DNA from: Micrococcus cohnii
GTDB lineage: Bacteria; Actinomycetota; Actinomycetes; Actinomycetales; Micrococcaceae
DNA: 64,000 nucleotides
Assembly (NCBI RefSeq): GCF_014205175.1
Contig: NZ_JACHNA010000001.1
Span: 1,736,001 to 1,800,000 of the forward strand
Direction: 5' to 3'
The notes under the pieces were generated by a model. The model had not been told where the DNA came from. It did not search any database and was given only the letters and a program-made list of their open reading frames with translations. Positions 42,223 through 51,034 of this stretch are shown here, piece after piece (the first letter of the stretch is position 1; the number at the start of each line of letters is the position of its first letter). The translations under genes were made by a program, and so were the position numbers.

Positions 42223-42894
42223 TCAGAGCTCGACGAGGCCGGCGCGGGCGGCGCGCAGCAGCACCTGCACCCGGTCGCGCACCTGCCACTTGTCCATGAC
42301 ACGGCCCAGATGGGACTTCACGGTGGCTTCCCCGAGGAACAGCGCGCGAGCGATCTCCGCGTTGGACCGGCCCTGCGCGAGCTCGCGGACGACGTCGAGC
42401 TCCCGACCGGTGAGCTGCTCGTGTTCGGCCAGCGGCTCGGCCGGGCCGGCGTCCCGGGCCAGCGAGTGCGGCGCCTCAGAGGTCGCGGCGTCGATCAGGT
42501 CCCGGGCGACGGCTGGGGAGAACGCGGCCTCCCCCGCGTGGACCGTGCGCACGGCCTGGACGACGTCCTCGGGCGGCGCGTCCTTCACGAGGTAGCCGGC
42601 GGCCCCGGCGCGCAGCGCGGGCACCAGGTACTGCTCGGAGGCGAACGTGGTGATCGCCAGCACGCTCGTCTCGGGCAGCGCCTCGGTGATCCGCGCGGTC
42701 GCCTCGACGCCGTCCATGCGGGGCATCTGCATGTCCATGAGCACGACGTCCGGGCGCAGCCGCTCGGCCTGTGCGAGGGCCTCCACCCCGTCGGAGGCGC
42801 CGCCGACCACCTCAAGGTCGTCGGCGAGGCTCACGAAGTGTTCCAGGGCGGTGCGCATGAGGGCCTGGTCGTCGGCCACGAGTACTCGGATCAC
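42223..42894 (-). CDS. Response regulator, NarL/LuxR family
   Basis: 223 residues: receiver domain with acidic pocket VADDQALM, phosphoacceptor Asp in DVVLMDMQMPRMDG, switch Thr/Ser in VLAITTF and Lys in YLVKDAPPED; then a LuxR-type helix-turn-helix (LTGRELDVVRELAQGRSNAEIARALFLGEATVKSHLG). First gene of a two-gene operon with the kinase at 40863. Confidence 0.93.
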   Translation of the reverse strand: MIRVLVADDQALMRTALEHFVSLADDLEVVGGASDGVEALAQAERLRPDVVLMDMQMPRMDGVEATARITEALPETSVLAITTFASEQYLVPALRAGAAGYLVKDAPPEDVVQAVRTVHAGEAAFSPAVARDLIDAATSEAPHSLARDAGPAEPLAEHEQLTGRELDVVRELAQGRSNAEIARALFLGEATVKSHLGRVMDKWQVRDRVQVLLRAARAGLVEL

Positions 42895-43001
42895 CCTCCG
42901 AGCCTAGGCCGCGCGCTCGGGAACGGGGACCGCCACAGGTCGGAAATCGGGCGGACGGGGCTCGGAACCGGGGCGACGGACCGCGCGCTGCCCGGCGCCG
43001 C

Positions 43002-44456
43002 TCAGAGGCCGGGCAACACGATGACGGCCGCCGCGGCTTGCAAGCTGAGCCCGACGAGCACGGGCGGGACGAGCCAGACGAGCATGTCCGTGCGTGTGAC
43101 GGGACGTTCTCCGGCGGCCGCCCCGTCGGCGCGCTGGGCGGGCAGGGCCATGCGGTAGGCGGTCTCGATGCGGGCCGGTCCGGCGATGATCGCGTAGCCG
43201 GCGGCGGAGTTGTGCAGGGCGTTCATCCACTCGGGGCGCACGCCGAGGGCCGGCCCGGTGTCCATCTGCACGGTGCCGAACATGGACATCGCCCCGGTGT
43301 TGGACGCCGTGATGTAGCCGGAGACGCCCGCCAGGAACGGCGCCGCTGCCAGGTACCCGGCGCCGAGACCCGCGAGCGAGCCCGCCAGGGCCTCGGAGTG
43401 CCCGCCGGCGGTGAGGCAGTACCCGAGCACCAGATACAGGCTCGTCGGAATCGCGATGGCCGCCCAGAGCCGGGCCGCCTCGCCGGGCACGGCGCGGGCG
43501 TCTTCGCCGCGCAGACGCAGCAGCCGCATGCCGAGCAGGGCGCCCGTGAACGACCACAGGGCCGGGCTGCCGACCAGCGCGCCGAGCGCCGACGCCGAGG
43601 CCGGGAGCACGCCTTCGAGCGCGGTCCCCAGCACGGTGCCGACCATGAGCACGACGTAGGGCAGCACCGCGACGCCCGGCCCCGGTGCGAGGTGGCCGCG
43701 CCGTAGGACCAGCAGCCACAGCACCGTCATGAGGAACGCGGCGACGGCCCCGGCGGGCGCGGTGCCCAGCGTGAGGTTGGCGCCGAGGATCAGGGCGGAC
43801 TGCACGAGCCCGGAGACCGCGCCGAGCGCCATGCCCGTGGCCCGTCCGCCACGGGTGCCGGGCCGGTGCACGAGCAGCGCCGCCGTCGCCCCGGAGACGA
43901 CGGGGTGCACGGTGTTGAGCACGGCGGCGAGCACCCCGACCTCCTGGAAGTCGAGGCCGCCGAGCTGCGCGCCGAGCAGGGTCCCGGGCGCCATCGATCC
44001 CCACGGGCCGATCGTCAGGCCCAGCAGCACCAGGACGGCGGCGCGCAGCGGCGTGAACCCGAGGCCCAGCAGCAACGGCAGCCCGACGATCACGGAGACG
44101 CCGAACCCGGTGACCGTCTCGAGGAAGGGAACGACGCCGTGGATCATGAGCAGCGCCGTGCCGAGGCCGGGCGCCGCGCCCGAGGACAGCCAGGCGGTGA
44201 GCCGGGCGTTGGCGCCGCCGCGCTCCATGACGCGGGCCAGGGTGACGCCACCGGCCATGATCGCCAGCACCTCGACGAACGTCGGCACCCCCTGGCCGAG
44301 AGCCCCACCGAACTCGGCGGGCCTCGCGCCGAGCACGGCCAGGCCGAGGCCGATGGCGGCGACGATGCCCGCCGCGGGCGGTACCCAGCCGGGCAGCGGG
44401 CGGGTGAGCAGCGCCAGCGTGACCAGCAGCGGGACCGTCGCGACCATCGCTTCCAT
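43002..44456 (-). CDS. lctP: L-lactate permease (LctP family)
   Basis: 484 residues with about 12-14 membrane helices. Characteristic LctP motifs include ARPAEFGGALGQGVPTFVEVLAIMAGG, VPFLETVTGFGVSVIVGLPLLLGLG and GPWGSMAPGTLLGAQLGG. Near the C-terminus, SGYITASNTGAMSMFG and NALHNSAAGYAIIAGPARIETA match the conserved NAHN/SG region. It imports L-lactate (or glycolate) with protons. No lactate dehydrogenase is adjacent; an NAD-dependent one is encoded at 18233. The gene stands alone, divergent from the nitronate monooxygenase gene. Confidence 0.88.
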   Translation of the reverse strand: MEAMVATVPLLVTLALLTRPLPGWVPPAAGIVAAIGLGLAVLGARPAEFGGALGQGVPTFVEVLAIMAGGVTLARVMERGGANARLTAWLSSGAAPGLGTALLMIHGVVPFLETVTGFGVSVIVGLPLLLGLGFTPLRAAVLVLLGLTIGPWGSMAPGTLLGAQLGGLDFQEVGVLAAVLNTVHPVVSGATAALLVHRPGTRGGRATGMALGAVSGLVQSALILGANLTLGTAPAGAVAAFLMTVLWLLVLRRGHLAPGPGVAVLPYVVLMVGTVLGTALEGVLPASASALGALVGSPALWSFTGALLGMRLLRLRGEDARAVPGEAARLWAAIAIPTSLYLVLGYCLTAGGHSEALAGSLAGLGAGYLAAAPFLAGVSGYITASNTGAMSMFGTVQMDTGPALGVRPEWMNALHNSAAGYAIIAGPARIETAYRMALPAQRADGAAAGERPVTRTDMLVWLVPPVLVGLSLQAAAAVIVLPGL

Positions 44457-44572
44457 GGTGCTCCACGGTACGGGGGTGTCCCAGGGTGTGGGGCACGGGC
44501 CTCGGGCGTCGCACTGCGTCGCATGACGGCCGCGGGTTCTGACGGTGTTGGCCGCGCGCTATCGTCCGGCGC

Positions 44573-45832
44573 ATGGACGCCACGCACGTTCCCGATGTGA
44601 ACGCCTCTGCGCAGATCGCCGTGCTGGACGCGGCCGTGCCCGTCGCGGTCGCGCCGATGGCAGGCGGGCCGAGTAGCCCTGAGCTGGTGGCCGCCGTCGT
44701 GAGGGCCGGCGGCGCCGGATGGCTGGCCGGGGGCATGAAGACCGTCGAGGCGGTGCGCGAGCAGGTGGAGCGGACGCGGGAGCTGCTGGCCGGGCCGGAT
44801 GTGGGCCCGGGGGACGCCGACGCGGCACGGCGCTTCGGCGTGAACGTGTTCGTGCCCGACGTCGCGAACACGGCCCTGCCCTCCGAGCGCCGGACGAGTG
44901 CGCTCGACGCGGCGACGGCCGCGGCCGTGGAGGCACACCGTGAGCGAGTGGTGGAGGCGGCCGAGGCCGTGCGGGTGCGGGCCGTCGCGGCGGGGGACGC
45001 GGCAGAGACGGCCGAGATCCCGGTGGCGACGCTCGCGCAGGCCACGCCCGACGACGAGGAGCAGGCCCGCGAGTTCGCGGCGATGGTGGACGCGGCGGTC
45101 GAGCAGCGGTGGCCGGCGGTGTCCTTCACGTTCGGGTTGCCGTCACCCGAGGTGTTCGCGCGACTGGCCGCGGCCGGGGTCCCCGCGGGCGTGACGGTCA
45201 CCGACGCCGGGCAGGCGAGCGAGGCCGTCGCGGCGGGCGCGGAGTTCCTGACCGTGCAGGGGCCGGCCGCCGGCGGGCACCAGGGCGGCACGCGCCACCC
45301 GGCGGTCACGGACGCGGGCGGACCGGTCGGCGTCGAGGAGACGGCGCGGCTGGTGCACGAGGTGCGGCAGACCGTCGGGGGCAGCGTGCCGGTGGTGGCC
45401 GCCGGGGCGATCATGCGCGCCGAGGACGTCGTCGCGGTCCTCGAGGCGGGCGCCGTCGCGGCGCAGTGCGGCACCGCGTTCCTGCTCGCGGACGAGGCCG
45501 CCACGTCGGCGGCGCACCGTCGCGCCCTGGCCGGTCTCACGGGCGCAGAGCATCAGGCGGCGCCGGGCGACCTCGACGACGCCCCGGGCCCCGAGACCGC
45601 GTTGACTCGCGCGTACACGGGCCGGTGGGCGCGCTCGCTCGTCACCGCGTTCCTGCGCGAGCACCCGGACGCCCCGCAGGCATATCCGCACGTCAACGCA
45701 ATGACCGGGCCGCTGCGGAAGGCCGCCGCTGCCGCGGGTGACCTGCACCAGGTGCACCTGTGGGCCGGCACGGGCGCGGCGCGGGTGCGCGCGGGGTCGG
45801 CGGAGCAGGTGCTGGCGGCGCTGCTGGCCTGA
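44573..45832 (+). CDS. Nitronate monooxygenase (FMN, 2-nitropropane dioxygenase family)
   Basis: 419 residues, TIM-barrel flavoprotein that oxidises alkyl nitronates such as propionate-3-nitronate to aldehydes and nitrite. Visible family motifs are APMAGGPSSPELVAAVVRAGG, NVFVPDV, SFTFGLPSPEVFARLAAAGV, VQGPAAGGHQGGT with the catalytic His, the FMN phosphate site VVAAGAIMRAEDVVAVLEAG and AQCGTAFLL. The C-terminal third (TGRWARSLVTAFL, YPHVNAMTGPLRKAA) is also typical. Start ATG 44573. Divergent from the lactate permease gene. Confidence 0.88.
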   Translation: MDATHVPDVNASAQIAVLDAAVPVAVAPMAGGPSSPELVAAVVRAGGAGWLAGGMKTVEAVREQVERTRELLAGPDVGPGDADAARRFGVNVFVPDVANTALPSERRTSALDAATAAAVEAHRERVVEAAEAVRVRAVAAGDAAETAEIPVATLAQATPDDEEQAREFAAMVDAAVEQRWPAVSFTFGLPSPEVFARLAAAGVPAGVTVTDAGQASEAVAAGAEFLTVQGPAAGGHQGGTRHPAVTDAGGPVGVEETARLVHEVRQTVGGSVPVVAAGAIMRAEDVVAVLEAGAVAAQCGTAFLLADEAATSAAHRRALAGLTGAEHQAAPGDLDDAPGPETALTRAYTGRWARSLVTAFLREHPDAPQAYPHVNAMTGPLRKAAAAAGDLHQVHLWAGTGAARVRAGSAEQVLAALLA

Positions 45833-45845
45833 CACACTCACAGGC

Positions 45846-46565
45846 ATGAACACAAGACGGGACACCCTGAGACCGGCTCTCACGGCCGTCCTCGCCTTGA
45901 CCCTGGCAGCCGGCCTCACCGGCTGCGGGCCCGACGAGCCGAGCGACGCCGAGCTGCAGCACGCTGCCCAGCGGTCCACCGCCGACGGCGAGTTTCTCGA
46001 GAAGACCTTCCCCGACCTCGCCCGATCCATGGGTGCGGACTCCCTCACCCGCCTGCGTGAACGCACCTGCACCGGCGCCCTGCCCGGCGACCCCGCCGCC
46101 GTGGAGAACACCTCCTGGGTCGCCGAAGCGAAAGTCACCGTCCGCGACAAGCACGTCGCCCGCACCGTCGCCGACCACGTCCGCGACCAGGCCCGCACCC
46201 AGGGCTGGGAACTCGCCGACGACCCCGCCGACGTCGATGCCGACGGCAACTTCTCCGGCACCCGCCTGCTCGGCGGACACCACCACGAACGCGACCTCGC
46301 CCTCACCGTCCTGCTCGACGAAGACCGCCACGGCGACCTGATCGTCACCGCACTCGTCCGCGGCGCCTGCCGCGACATGCCCACCGACCACCGCATGGTG
46401 CGGTCCACGTTGGACCCCGAGTACGGCGCCGTCGGTTCCGGGTATGAAGACACCGGCGATCTGCACGACTACACCGGCCGATACAAGCCCCTGCCCGACT
46501 CCACCCAGGACCCCGCGCCCACCGGTCCCACCGGCGCCACACCCCGCGGCGGCATCGACGGCTGA
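45846..46565 (+). CDS. Putative lipoprotein, unknown
   Basis: 239 residues with a lipoprotein signal: basic MNTRRDTLRP, hydrophobic ALTAVLALTLAAG, lipobox LTGC with acylated Cys27. The mature part is acidic, His- and Asp-rich (GGHHHERDLALTVLLDEDRHGD), has a single further Cys pair position (ERTCTGAL and RGACRDM), and a Pro/Thr-rich tail. No family recognised. It starts 13 nt after the nitronate monooxygenase stop and may be read from the same message. Confidence 0.75.
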   Translation: MNTRRDTLRPALTAVLALTLAAGLTGCGPDEPSDAELQHAAQRSTADGEFLEKTFPDLARSMGADSLTRLRERTCTGALPGDPAAVENTSWVAEAKVTVRDKHVARTVADHVRDQARTQGWELADDPADVDADGNFSGTRLLGGHHHERDLALTVLLDEDRHGDLIVTALVRGACRDMPTDHRMVRSTLDPEYGAVGSGYEDTGDLHDYTGRYKPLPDSTQDPAPTGPTGATPRGGIDG

Positions 46566-46703
46566 CGGCACGCTCCCCCGAAAGGAGGAGGCCCCACCCA
46601 GCCGGATCATCCCTGGGACGGTGCTCTGTGCCGGCGGTGCCCGGAAGACTGGTCTCACGCCCAGCAGAAAGACCCCGCACCCGTGAGCCGCCCGGAGACC
46701 GAC

Positions 46704-46991
46704 ATGACCGCCACCGCCCTGTCCGTGACCGAGCCGCGCCGCACTGAGTCCCGGCGCGCACAGTCCGACCGCCGCGACACCCCTCAGCAGCCTGTCGGCA
46801 CACATCCGGGCGTGCTGTGGACGGCGCACGCCGTGGGCTTTTCGATCATGATTGTGACGATGGTGGCCCTCACCCAGTTCACGTCGCTGACCGAGTTGTG
46901 GTGCTGGGTCGTCGCCGTGCCCGCCGGAATCTGCGCCATGCTGCTCACCGGGTCCGTCATGGACCCGCTGGTCAACCGCCTCCGCAGCTGA
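46704..46991 (+). CDS. Small two-helix membrane protein (DUF2798-like), unknown
   Basis: 95 residues from ATG 46704, which has GGAG six nt upstream; GTG 46683 in the same frame is an alternative. A basic N-terminal third is followed by two membrane helices (HAVGFSIMIVTMVALTQFT and LWCWVVAVPAGICAMLLTG). The layout resembles small DUF2798-type proteins, but this is weak. The 138-nt gap before it contains AAAGGAGGAG (46581-46590) with no start codon in range, so it holds no assignable gene. Confidence 0.6.
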   Translation: MTATALSVTEPRRTESRRAQSDRRDTPQQPVGTHPGVLWTAHAVGFSIMIVTMVALTQFTSLTELWCWVVAVPAGICAMLLTGSVMDPLVNRLRS

Positions 46992-47006
46992 CCCGCCCGG
47001 CGGGCG

Positions 47007-47576
47007 TCATCCGGCGGCCAGCCCTCGCAGATAGGCGTCGAGCAGCCACGCGCGTTGGTCCGGCAGCACCTGCTCTACCTCGGGCAGCAGCGGCCGCATC
47101 ACCGTCATCAGGCCCAGCAGGAAGCGCTCGCCCGTCACATCGGCCCGGACGATCCTGGCCGCGCGCACGACCGAGGCCACTGACTCCATCAGCTCGAGGA
47201 TCTCCCCCTCCGCCGCTTCCATCAGCTCCCGGTGCGGCAGGTCCCGCTCCTTCATGGACTGGCGCGTCACCGCGACGGCCGTCAGGTTCACGGCGGCGAC
47301 GTGCACGGCGAAGTCCCGCCACCGCGCGCTCAAGTCCTCCTCGCCGGAATGGAAGCGCTCGGCCGCCGCACGCAGATCGGCCAGCAGCCCCTGCAGCAGC
47401 TCGGTCAGCAGGTCTCGGCACGTCGGGAAGTGCCGGTAGAGGGTGGCGACGCCGACGCCGGCGCGCTGGGCGATCGCCCGCAGCGAGACGTCCAGGCCCT
47501 TCTCCCCCGTCAGATCCCTGGCCGCCTGCAGCAGGTCCTCTCGGTTGGCTCGGGCGTCGGCTCTCATGCGGACCAT
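47007..47576 (-). CDS. TetR-family transcriptional regulator
   Basis: 189 residues. The N-terminal helix-turn-helix is clear: REDLLQAARDLTGEKGLDVSLRAIAQRAGVGVATLYRHFPTCRDLL. The C-terminal ligand domain is helical with no recognised pocket. Start at ATG 47576 (GGAG upstream); the inner ATG 47567 is possible. Divergent from lemA at 47704, so its operator is likely in the 127-nt gap, and it may also act on itself. TetR repressors bind small hydrophobic molecules; the ligand is unknown. Confidence 0.88.
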   Translation of the reverse strand: MVRMRADARANREDLLQAARDLTGEKGLDVSLRAIAQRAGVGVATLYRHFPTCRDLLTELLQGLLADLRAAAERFHSGEEDLSARWRDFAVHVAAVNLTAVAVTRQSMKERDLPHRELMEAAEGEILELMESVASVVRAARIVRADVTGERFLLGLMTVMRPLLPEVEQVLPDQRAWLLDAYLRGLAAG

Positions 47577-47703
47577 GGTCTCACTCCGCGGCTCCCAGGC
47601 CGCTCCACGGCAGTTCCCGGGCACGTCACAGCCCCGTGATAGCGTGTGCCGCGTCTCATCGGCCTGGCGCTGTCCCCCACCCGACTCCGCAGAGGAGACC
47701 CCT

Positions 47704-48345
47704 GTGAGCACAGGAATCATCGTCCTGATCGTCGTGGCGGCGCTCATCGTCGCCCTGGCCCTGTGGGCGGTCGGCGTCTACAACGGCCTCGTCCGGCGGC
47801 GCAACGCCTCGACGGAAGCGCTGCGCGGCATCGACGTGGCCCTCGAGACCCGCTACGACCAGGTGAGCCAGCAGGCCCAGGTCGTCGAGGGTGCCGTCGG
47901 CAAGGAAGTGGAGACAGTGCTGGGCGCCACCGCCCTGCGCACGGGTCGCTCGATCCGCGAGATGAGCGTGAAGGAGAAGTCTGAGCTCCACGCCGCCCTC
48001 GATGACGCCCAGCGGCGCATCGTCGAAGCCCCCGGTGCTCTGGCCTCCTTCGAGGCGTACCCGCAGATGCGTTCCCTCGCGAACGTCGAGGTCCTGCAGC
48101 GCACCGTCAACGAGACCGAGGAACGCCTGCAGGCCGCCCGCCGCGCCTACAACGCCGCCGCGACCGACTACAACACGGCCCGGCAGTCCTTCCCCACCGT
48201 GCTGATCGCTGGTGTTCTCGGCTTCGGCCACCACGACCTGTTCGAGCTGACGAACGCCGTCAAGCGCGAACAGGCAGACCTCGGCGGGTTCCTCGGCGGC
48301 GGCACCCCGGCGGACGGGACTTCGGCGGCCGGGAGCCGCGCATGA
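47704..48345 (+). CDS. lemA: LemA family protein
   Basis: 213 residues: an N-terminal membrane helix (GIIVLIVVAALIVALALWAVGVYN) and the LemA helical bundle with NGLVRRRNASTEALRGIDVALETRYD, ENPQ-like segments, EAYPQMRSLANVEVLQRTVNETEERLQAARRAYN and TDYNTARQSFPTVLIAGVLGF. The start is a GTG at 47704 with GAGGAG upstream. Its stop overlaps the start of the DUF3137 gene (ATGA). LemA proteins have the N-terminus outside the membrane; biochemical role unknown. Confidence 0.9.
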   Translation: MSTGIIVLIVVAALIVALALWAVGVYNGLVRRRNASTEALRGIDVALETRYDQVSQQAQVVEGAVGKEVETVLGATALRTGRSIREMSVKEKSELHAALDDAQRRIVEAPGALASFEAYPQMRSLANVEVLQRTVNETEERLQAARRAYNAAATDYNTARQSFPTVLIAGVLGFGHHDLFELTNAVKREQADLGGFLGGGTPADGTSAAGSRA

Positions 48346-49547
48346 GCCGCCGGCTGGACGTCCCGTCGTTCGAGTCGATCTGGTCCGGTCTCGACCACGA
48401 GGCAATGCGCCAGGTCGAGTCGGATGCGACAGACCTGCAGCACCGCATGCCCTGGTACTTCAAGGTCATGGTCGTGCTCGGTCTGGTCCTCTTCTTCCCC
48501 AGCGTGCTGGTCATGTTCATCCCGACCGTACTGCTGGGCATCGCGCTCATGGCCGTCCCCGCCTACGTGACGATGCGCCGCGCCGGCGAGGTCTCCCGCT
48601 CCGCCACGCAGAACGTCAGCGTCCCCGTCTTCCAGTCGATCGCCGAGGGCCTGAGCACCCCCGACGCCGCGGAGGACGGCGCCCGCCTCAACGCCGTCTA
48701 CGAGCCCGAGGGCCGCGTCTCCGCGCCCCGGCTGCGCTCATCCGGCTTCATCATGGACCCCTCCGTGCACCAGGAGGACGTCGTCACCGGCACCCTCGGC
48801 GAGACCGACTTCGTCCTCGCAGACCTGAAGTGGGAGGAGATGACGCCGCCCGCGCCGAGCCCGGAGGAGCCCGATGAAGAGCGGCGCAGCCGTGAACGGC
48901 GCCTGCGCAGCCTCGAACGGCAGGAAGACCACGGCACCCTGAGCCACCTGCAGGAGCGGGAGCTCTCCTCCCTGCGCGCCCGGGACTCCCGCGGCGGCGA
49001 CCTCAGCTCACTGATGCCCGCGGGCATGAAGGACTCGGCCCGCGACTGGCTGCGCGACCTCGAGAAGGACGTCGCGACCACCCGCAGCTCGTTCGTGTAC
49101 TTCTCCGCCGACTTCCACAAGGAGTTCACCTCCACGACGTTCCTGCTGCCCACGCAGCAGCACCAGGCGTTCCGCAGCATGTCTGACCAGGCGGCGGAAA
49201 CGATGGGGCTCAGCCCGCTGCGCCTCGAGGATGTGCGCGTGAGCCAGCGCTTCGACGCGTGGACCAGCGACCAGGTCGAGGCCCGCTACCTGATCACCCC
49301 CGAGTTCATGGACACCCTGCAGCAGCTGCACGAGCGGTTCGACACCGAGCACATCGCCGTCTCCTTCACCCACGGGCAGATGCACATCGGCGCCGCGCTG
49401 GACCGGAACCGCTTCGGCCTGGACGTCGTGCGGCAGCAGGACCTGGGCATCGAGGACGTGGCCCGGCAGGTCTACGACGACTTCCTGCTCTTCCTCGGCC
49501 TCGTCGAAGACTTCCGCCTGAACACGCGGATCTGGTCGAAGCGCTGA
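48342..49547 (+). CDS. DUF3137-like membrane protein coupled to LemA
   Basis: 401 residues. Two adjacent membrane helices near the N-terminus (PWYFKVMVVLGLVLFFPSVLVM and PTVLLGIALMAVPAYVTMRR) are followed by a large cytoplasmic region. This has FIMDPSVHQEDVVTGTLG, a highly charged Arg/Glu linker (PDEERRSRERRLRSLERQ), VYFSADFHKEFTSTTFLLP and a C-terminal VSFTHGQMHIGAALDRNRF block. These match the DUF3137 family, commonly encoded beside LemA. Function unknown; the overlapping start codon shows co-translation with LemA. Confidence 0.8.
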   Translation: MSRRLDVPSFESIWSGLDHEAMRQVESDATDLQHRMPWYFKVMVVLGLVLFFPSVLVMFIPTVLLGIALMAVPAYVTMRRAGEVSRSATQNVSVPVFQSIAEGLSTPDAAEDGARLNAVYEPEGRVSAPRLRSSGFIMDPSVHQEDVVTGTLGETDFVLADLKWEEMTPPAPSPEEPDEERRSRERRLRSLERQEDHGTLSHLQERELSSLRARDSRGGDLSSLMPAGMKDSARDWLRDLEKDVATTRSSFVYFSADFHKEFTSTTFLLPTQQHQAFRSMSDQAAETMGLSPLRLEDVRVSQRFDAWTSDQVEARYLITPEFMDTLQQLHERFDTEHIAVSFTHGQMHIGAALDRNRFGLDVVRQQDLGIEDVARQVYDDFLLFLGLVEDFRLNTRIWSKR

Positions 49548-49578
49548 GCCGCCGTGCGGGCGGGCCGGGAGCCCGCGC

Positions 49579-50697
49579 TCACGCCGTGCCGCGCGTGAAG
49601 ATCGCCTCGCGCACGTCGTCGTCCTCCTCGAGCCCGGCGCCCAGGGCCGAGCCGATCGTCGCGAGCCCGCCGACGAACCAGGCGAGCTTCGCGTACTGCA
49701 CGAACTGCGCCGGCTCCCCCGTGACCACGCCGAACACCTCCGCGTCCACCAGCAGCAGCGCCCCGACCAGCGCCGCCAGGAACAGGGCCAGGTGCAGCAC
49801 GAGCACGCCGATCAGCACCGTGGCGAGAGTCGCGATGTTGAACACCGTCACCTGCTCGCGCTCGGCCGCGCGGCGCGGACGCTCCCACAGGTCCGCGCCG
49901 ACGACGAGCGAGACGGTCACCGCGAGCACCGCGATCGCGCCGACCATCGTCATCTGCAGCGCGTTGTACTCGGCGGAGAGCATCCACAGGTCGGTCGTGA
50001 TGAGGGTGAGCGCGCCCGTGGCCAGCGCCGCCGACATCGACTTCGACAGGCTCGCCGCGAGCATCCACGGCCGATTCGAGCGGATCGTGCGCAGCAGCAG
50101 CCGCGCGTTGCCTGCCGCGACGCGCCACCCGTAGCTCACCGCGTTCTCTCCGTGCCGGTTGCCCACGTCGGTGGCCAACTGCCGGGCCGAGTGGGCGGCC
50201 GAGGCGCGCTGGGCGTCCGTGGGGTCGCCCTCGTCCGGGTCCGCGCCGAGGATCTTCCCGACGACGCGGGTCACCTGCTCGCGGGCCCCCGACTCCGCGT
50301 GGGAGAGGGAGACAACGCCCGAGGCATGCACCGGCGAGACCTGCGCCGTGAGCGTGTGGCGGCCCTGCTCAAGCGGCTCAGCGACGACGCCGACCGCGAG
50401 GTCGAAGTCCTCGTCGAGCATGCGATCGCGCGTGGCCTCGAGCAGGTCGAGGGAGTCGTCGTCGGGGTCGCCGAGCCGTTCGACGAGCACGGTGACGTCC
50501 CACGTCAGGCCCGGGTAGGCGATCGTGAGGTCACGGGTGAGGTCGGGCACGAGGTCCGGCGAGTCGGGGACACCAGACGCGGCTGTGGACGAGGCCGCGT
50601 CGGGGTCGAGCAGCACCCCGAGGCGGACGCGGGTCGGGGCGTCGGCGGCGGGGCCCGCGGGGCCGGACGCGGTGCGATCGGGGTGGGAAGAGGTCAC
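49579..50697 (-). CDS. Unknown membrane protein, paralogue of 14412-15503
   Basis: 372 residues. Residues 1-205 are soluble (after a Ser/Pro/Ala-rich tail), with DFDLAVGVVAEPLEQGRHTL and VVSLSHAESGAREQVTRVVG matching blocks in the protein at 14412-15503. Five membrane helices follow (SAALATGALTLITTDLWML; VGAIAVLAVTVSLVVGADLW; NIATLATVLIGVLVLHLALF; LAALVGALLLVDAEVFG; LAWFVGGLATIGSALGAGL). In both proteins the order and spacing of domains agree, and this one begins with a longer N-terminal extension. It lies convergent with the LemA-DUF3137 operon and is divergent from palindrome copy D. No function is known to me. Confidence 0.75.
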   Translation of the reverse strand: MTSSHPDRTASGPAGPAADAPTRVRLGVLLDPDAASSTAASGVPDSPDLVPDLTRDLTIAYPGLTWDVTVLVERLGDPDDDSLDLLEATRDRMLDEDFDLAVGVVAEPLEQGRHTLTAQVSPVHASGVVSLSHAESGAREQVTRVVGKILGADPDEGDPTDAQRASAAHSARQLATDVGNRHGENAVSYGWRVAAGNARLLLRTIRSNRPWMLAASLSKSMSAALATGALTLITTDLWMLSAEYNALQMTMVGAIAVLAVTVSLVVGADLWERPRRAAEREQVTVFNIATLATVLIGVLVLHLALFLAALVGALLLVDAEVFGVVTGEPAQFVQYAKLAWFVGGLATIGSALGAGLEEDDDVREAIFTRGTA

Positions 50698-50760
50698 GAC
50701 GCACCATCATCGCGCATCCAAGGCGGGGGCCGAGGCAGTGCCGCCCCGCCCGTTGGCGTC

Positions 50761-50848
50761 CACGCCCACGCCCACGCCCGCCGCGGACGTCCACGCCCCC
50801 GCCCTGCGCCGACTTGCGCCCACGCCCACGCCCACGCCCACGCCCACG
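50761..50848 (+). repeat. Hexanucleotide arrays (CACGCC)n abutting copy D
   Basis: Three CACGCC units at 50761-50778, an interrupting 42 nt, then four units plus CACG at 50821-50848, ending exactly at the ATCCA flank of copy D. The gap 50698-51034 (337 nt) between divergent genes contains only these arrays, copy D and presumed promoters. Confidence 0.9.
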
Positions 50849-50918
50849 ATCCATACTGCGCAAACGACCCTTCTCAGCGCGTCCGAGGGGCTCAGAAGGG
50901 TCGTTTGCGCAGTACAGA
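50849..50918 (+). repeat. Family I palindromic element, copy D
   Basis: Left arm 50854-50877 (TACTGCGCAAACGACCC...), right arm 50891-50914, 13-nt loop CGCGTCCGAGGGG, flanks ATCCA and CAGA. It lies between divergent genes, where it cannot be a terminator for either. The loop is nearly the same as in copy G. With copy E it brackets the two-domain VOC gene. Confidence 0.95.
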
Positions 50919-51034
50919 TCGACACAGACCGACACAGATCGACGAACGTGACAGATTCGACGCGCGCGGTGGCGCCGCGCCGTCGCGCACCCGCGCCGTT
51001 CCGCCGCGTCCGGACCGGGCCTACGCTGTCGCCC

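Noticed and set aside
46581-46682. Strong Shine-Dalgarno-like AAAGGAGGAG followed by a 21-codon frame that ends on the GTG at 46683
   Set aside because: The nearest start codon (GTG 46620) is far too distant from the Shine-Dalgarno, and the peptide has no recognisable leader features; left unannotated.
50525-51034. Upstream extension of the VOC reading frame through copy D and the hexamer array
   Set aside because: The frame is open only because the repeats lack stop codons; the VOC domain starts just after ATG 51035, and the peptide from the palindrome (HTAQTTLLS-like) recurs wherever the element is read.
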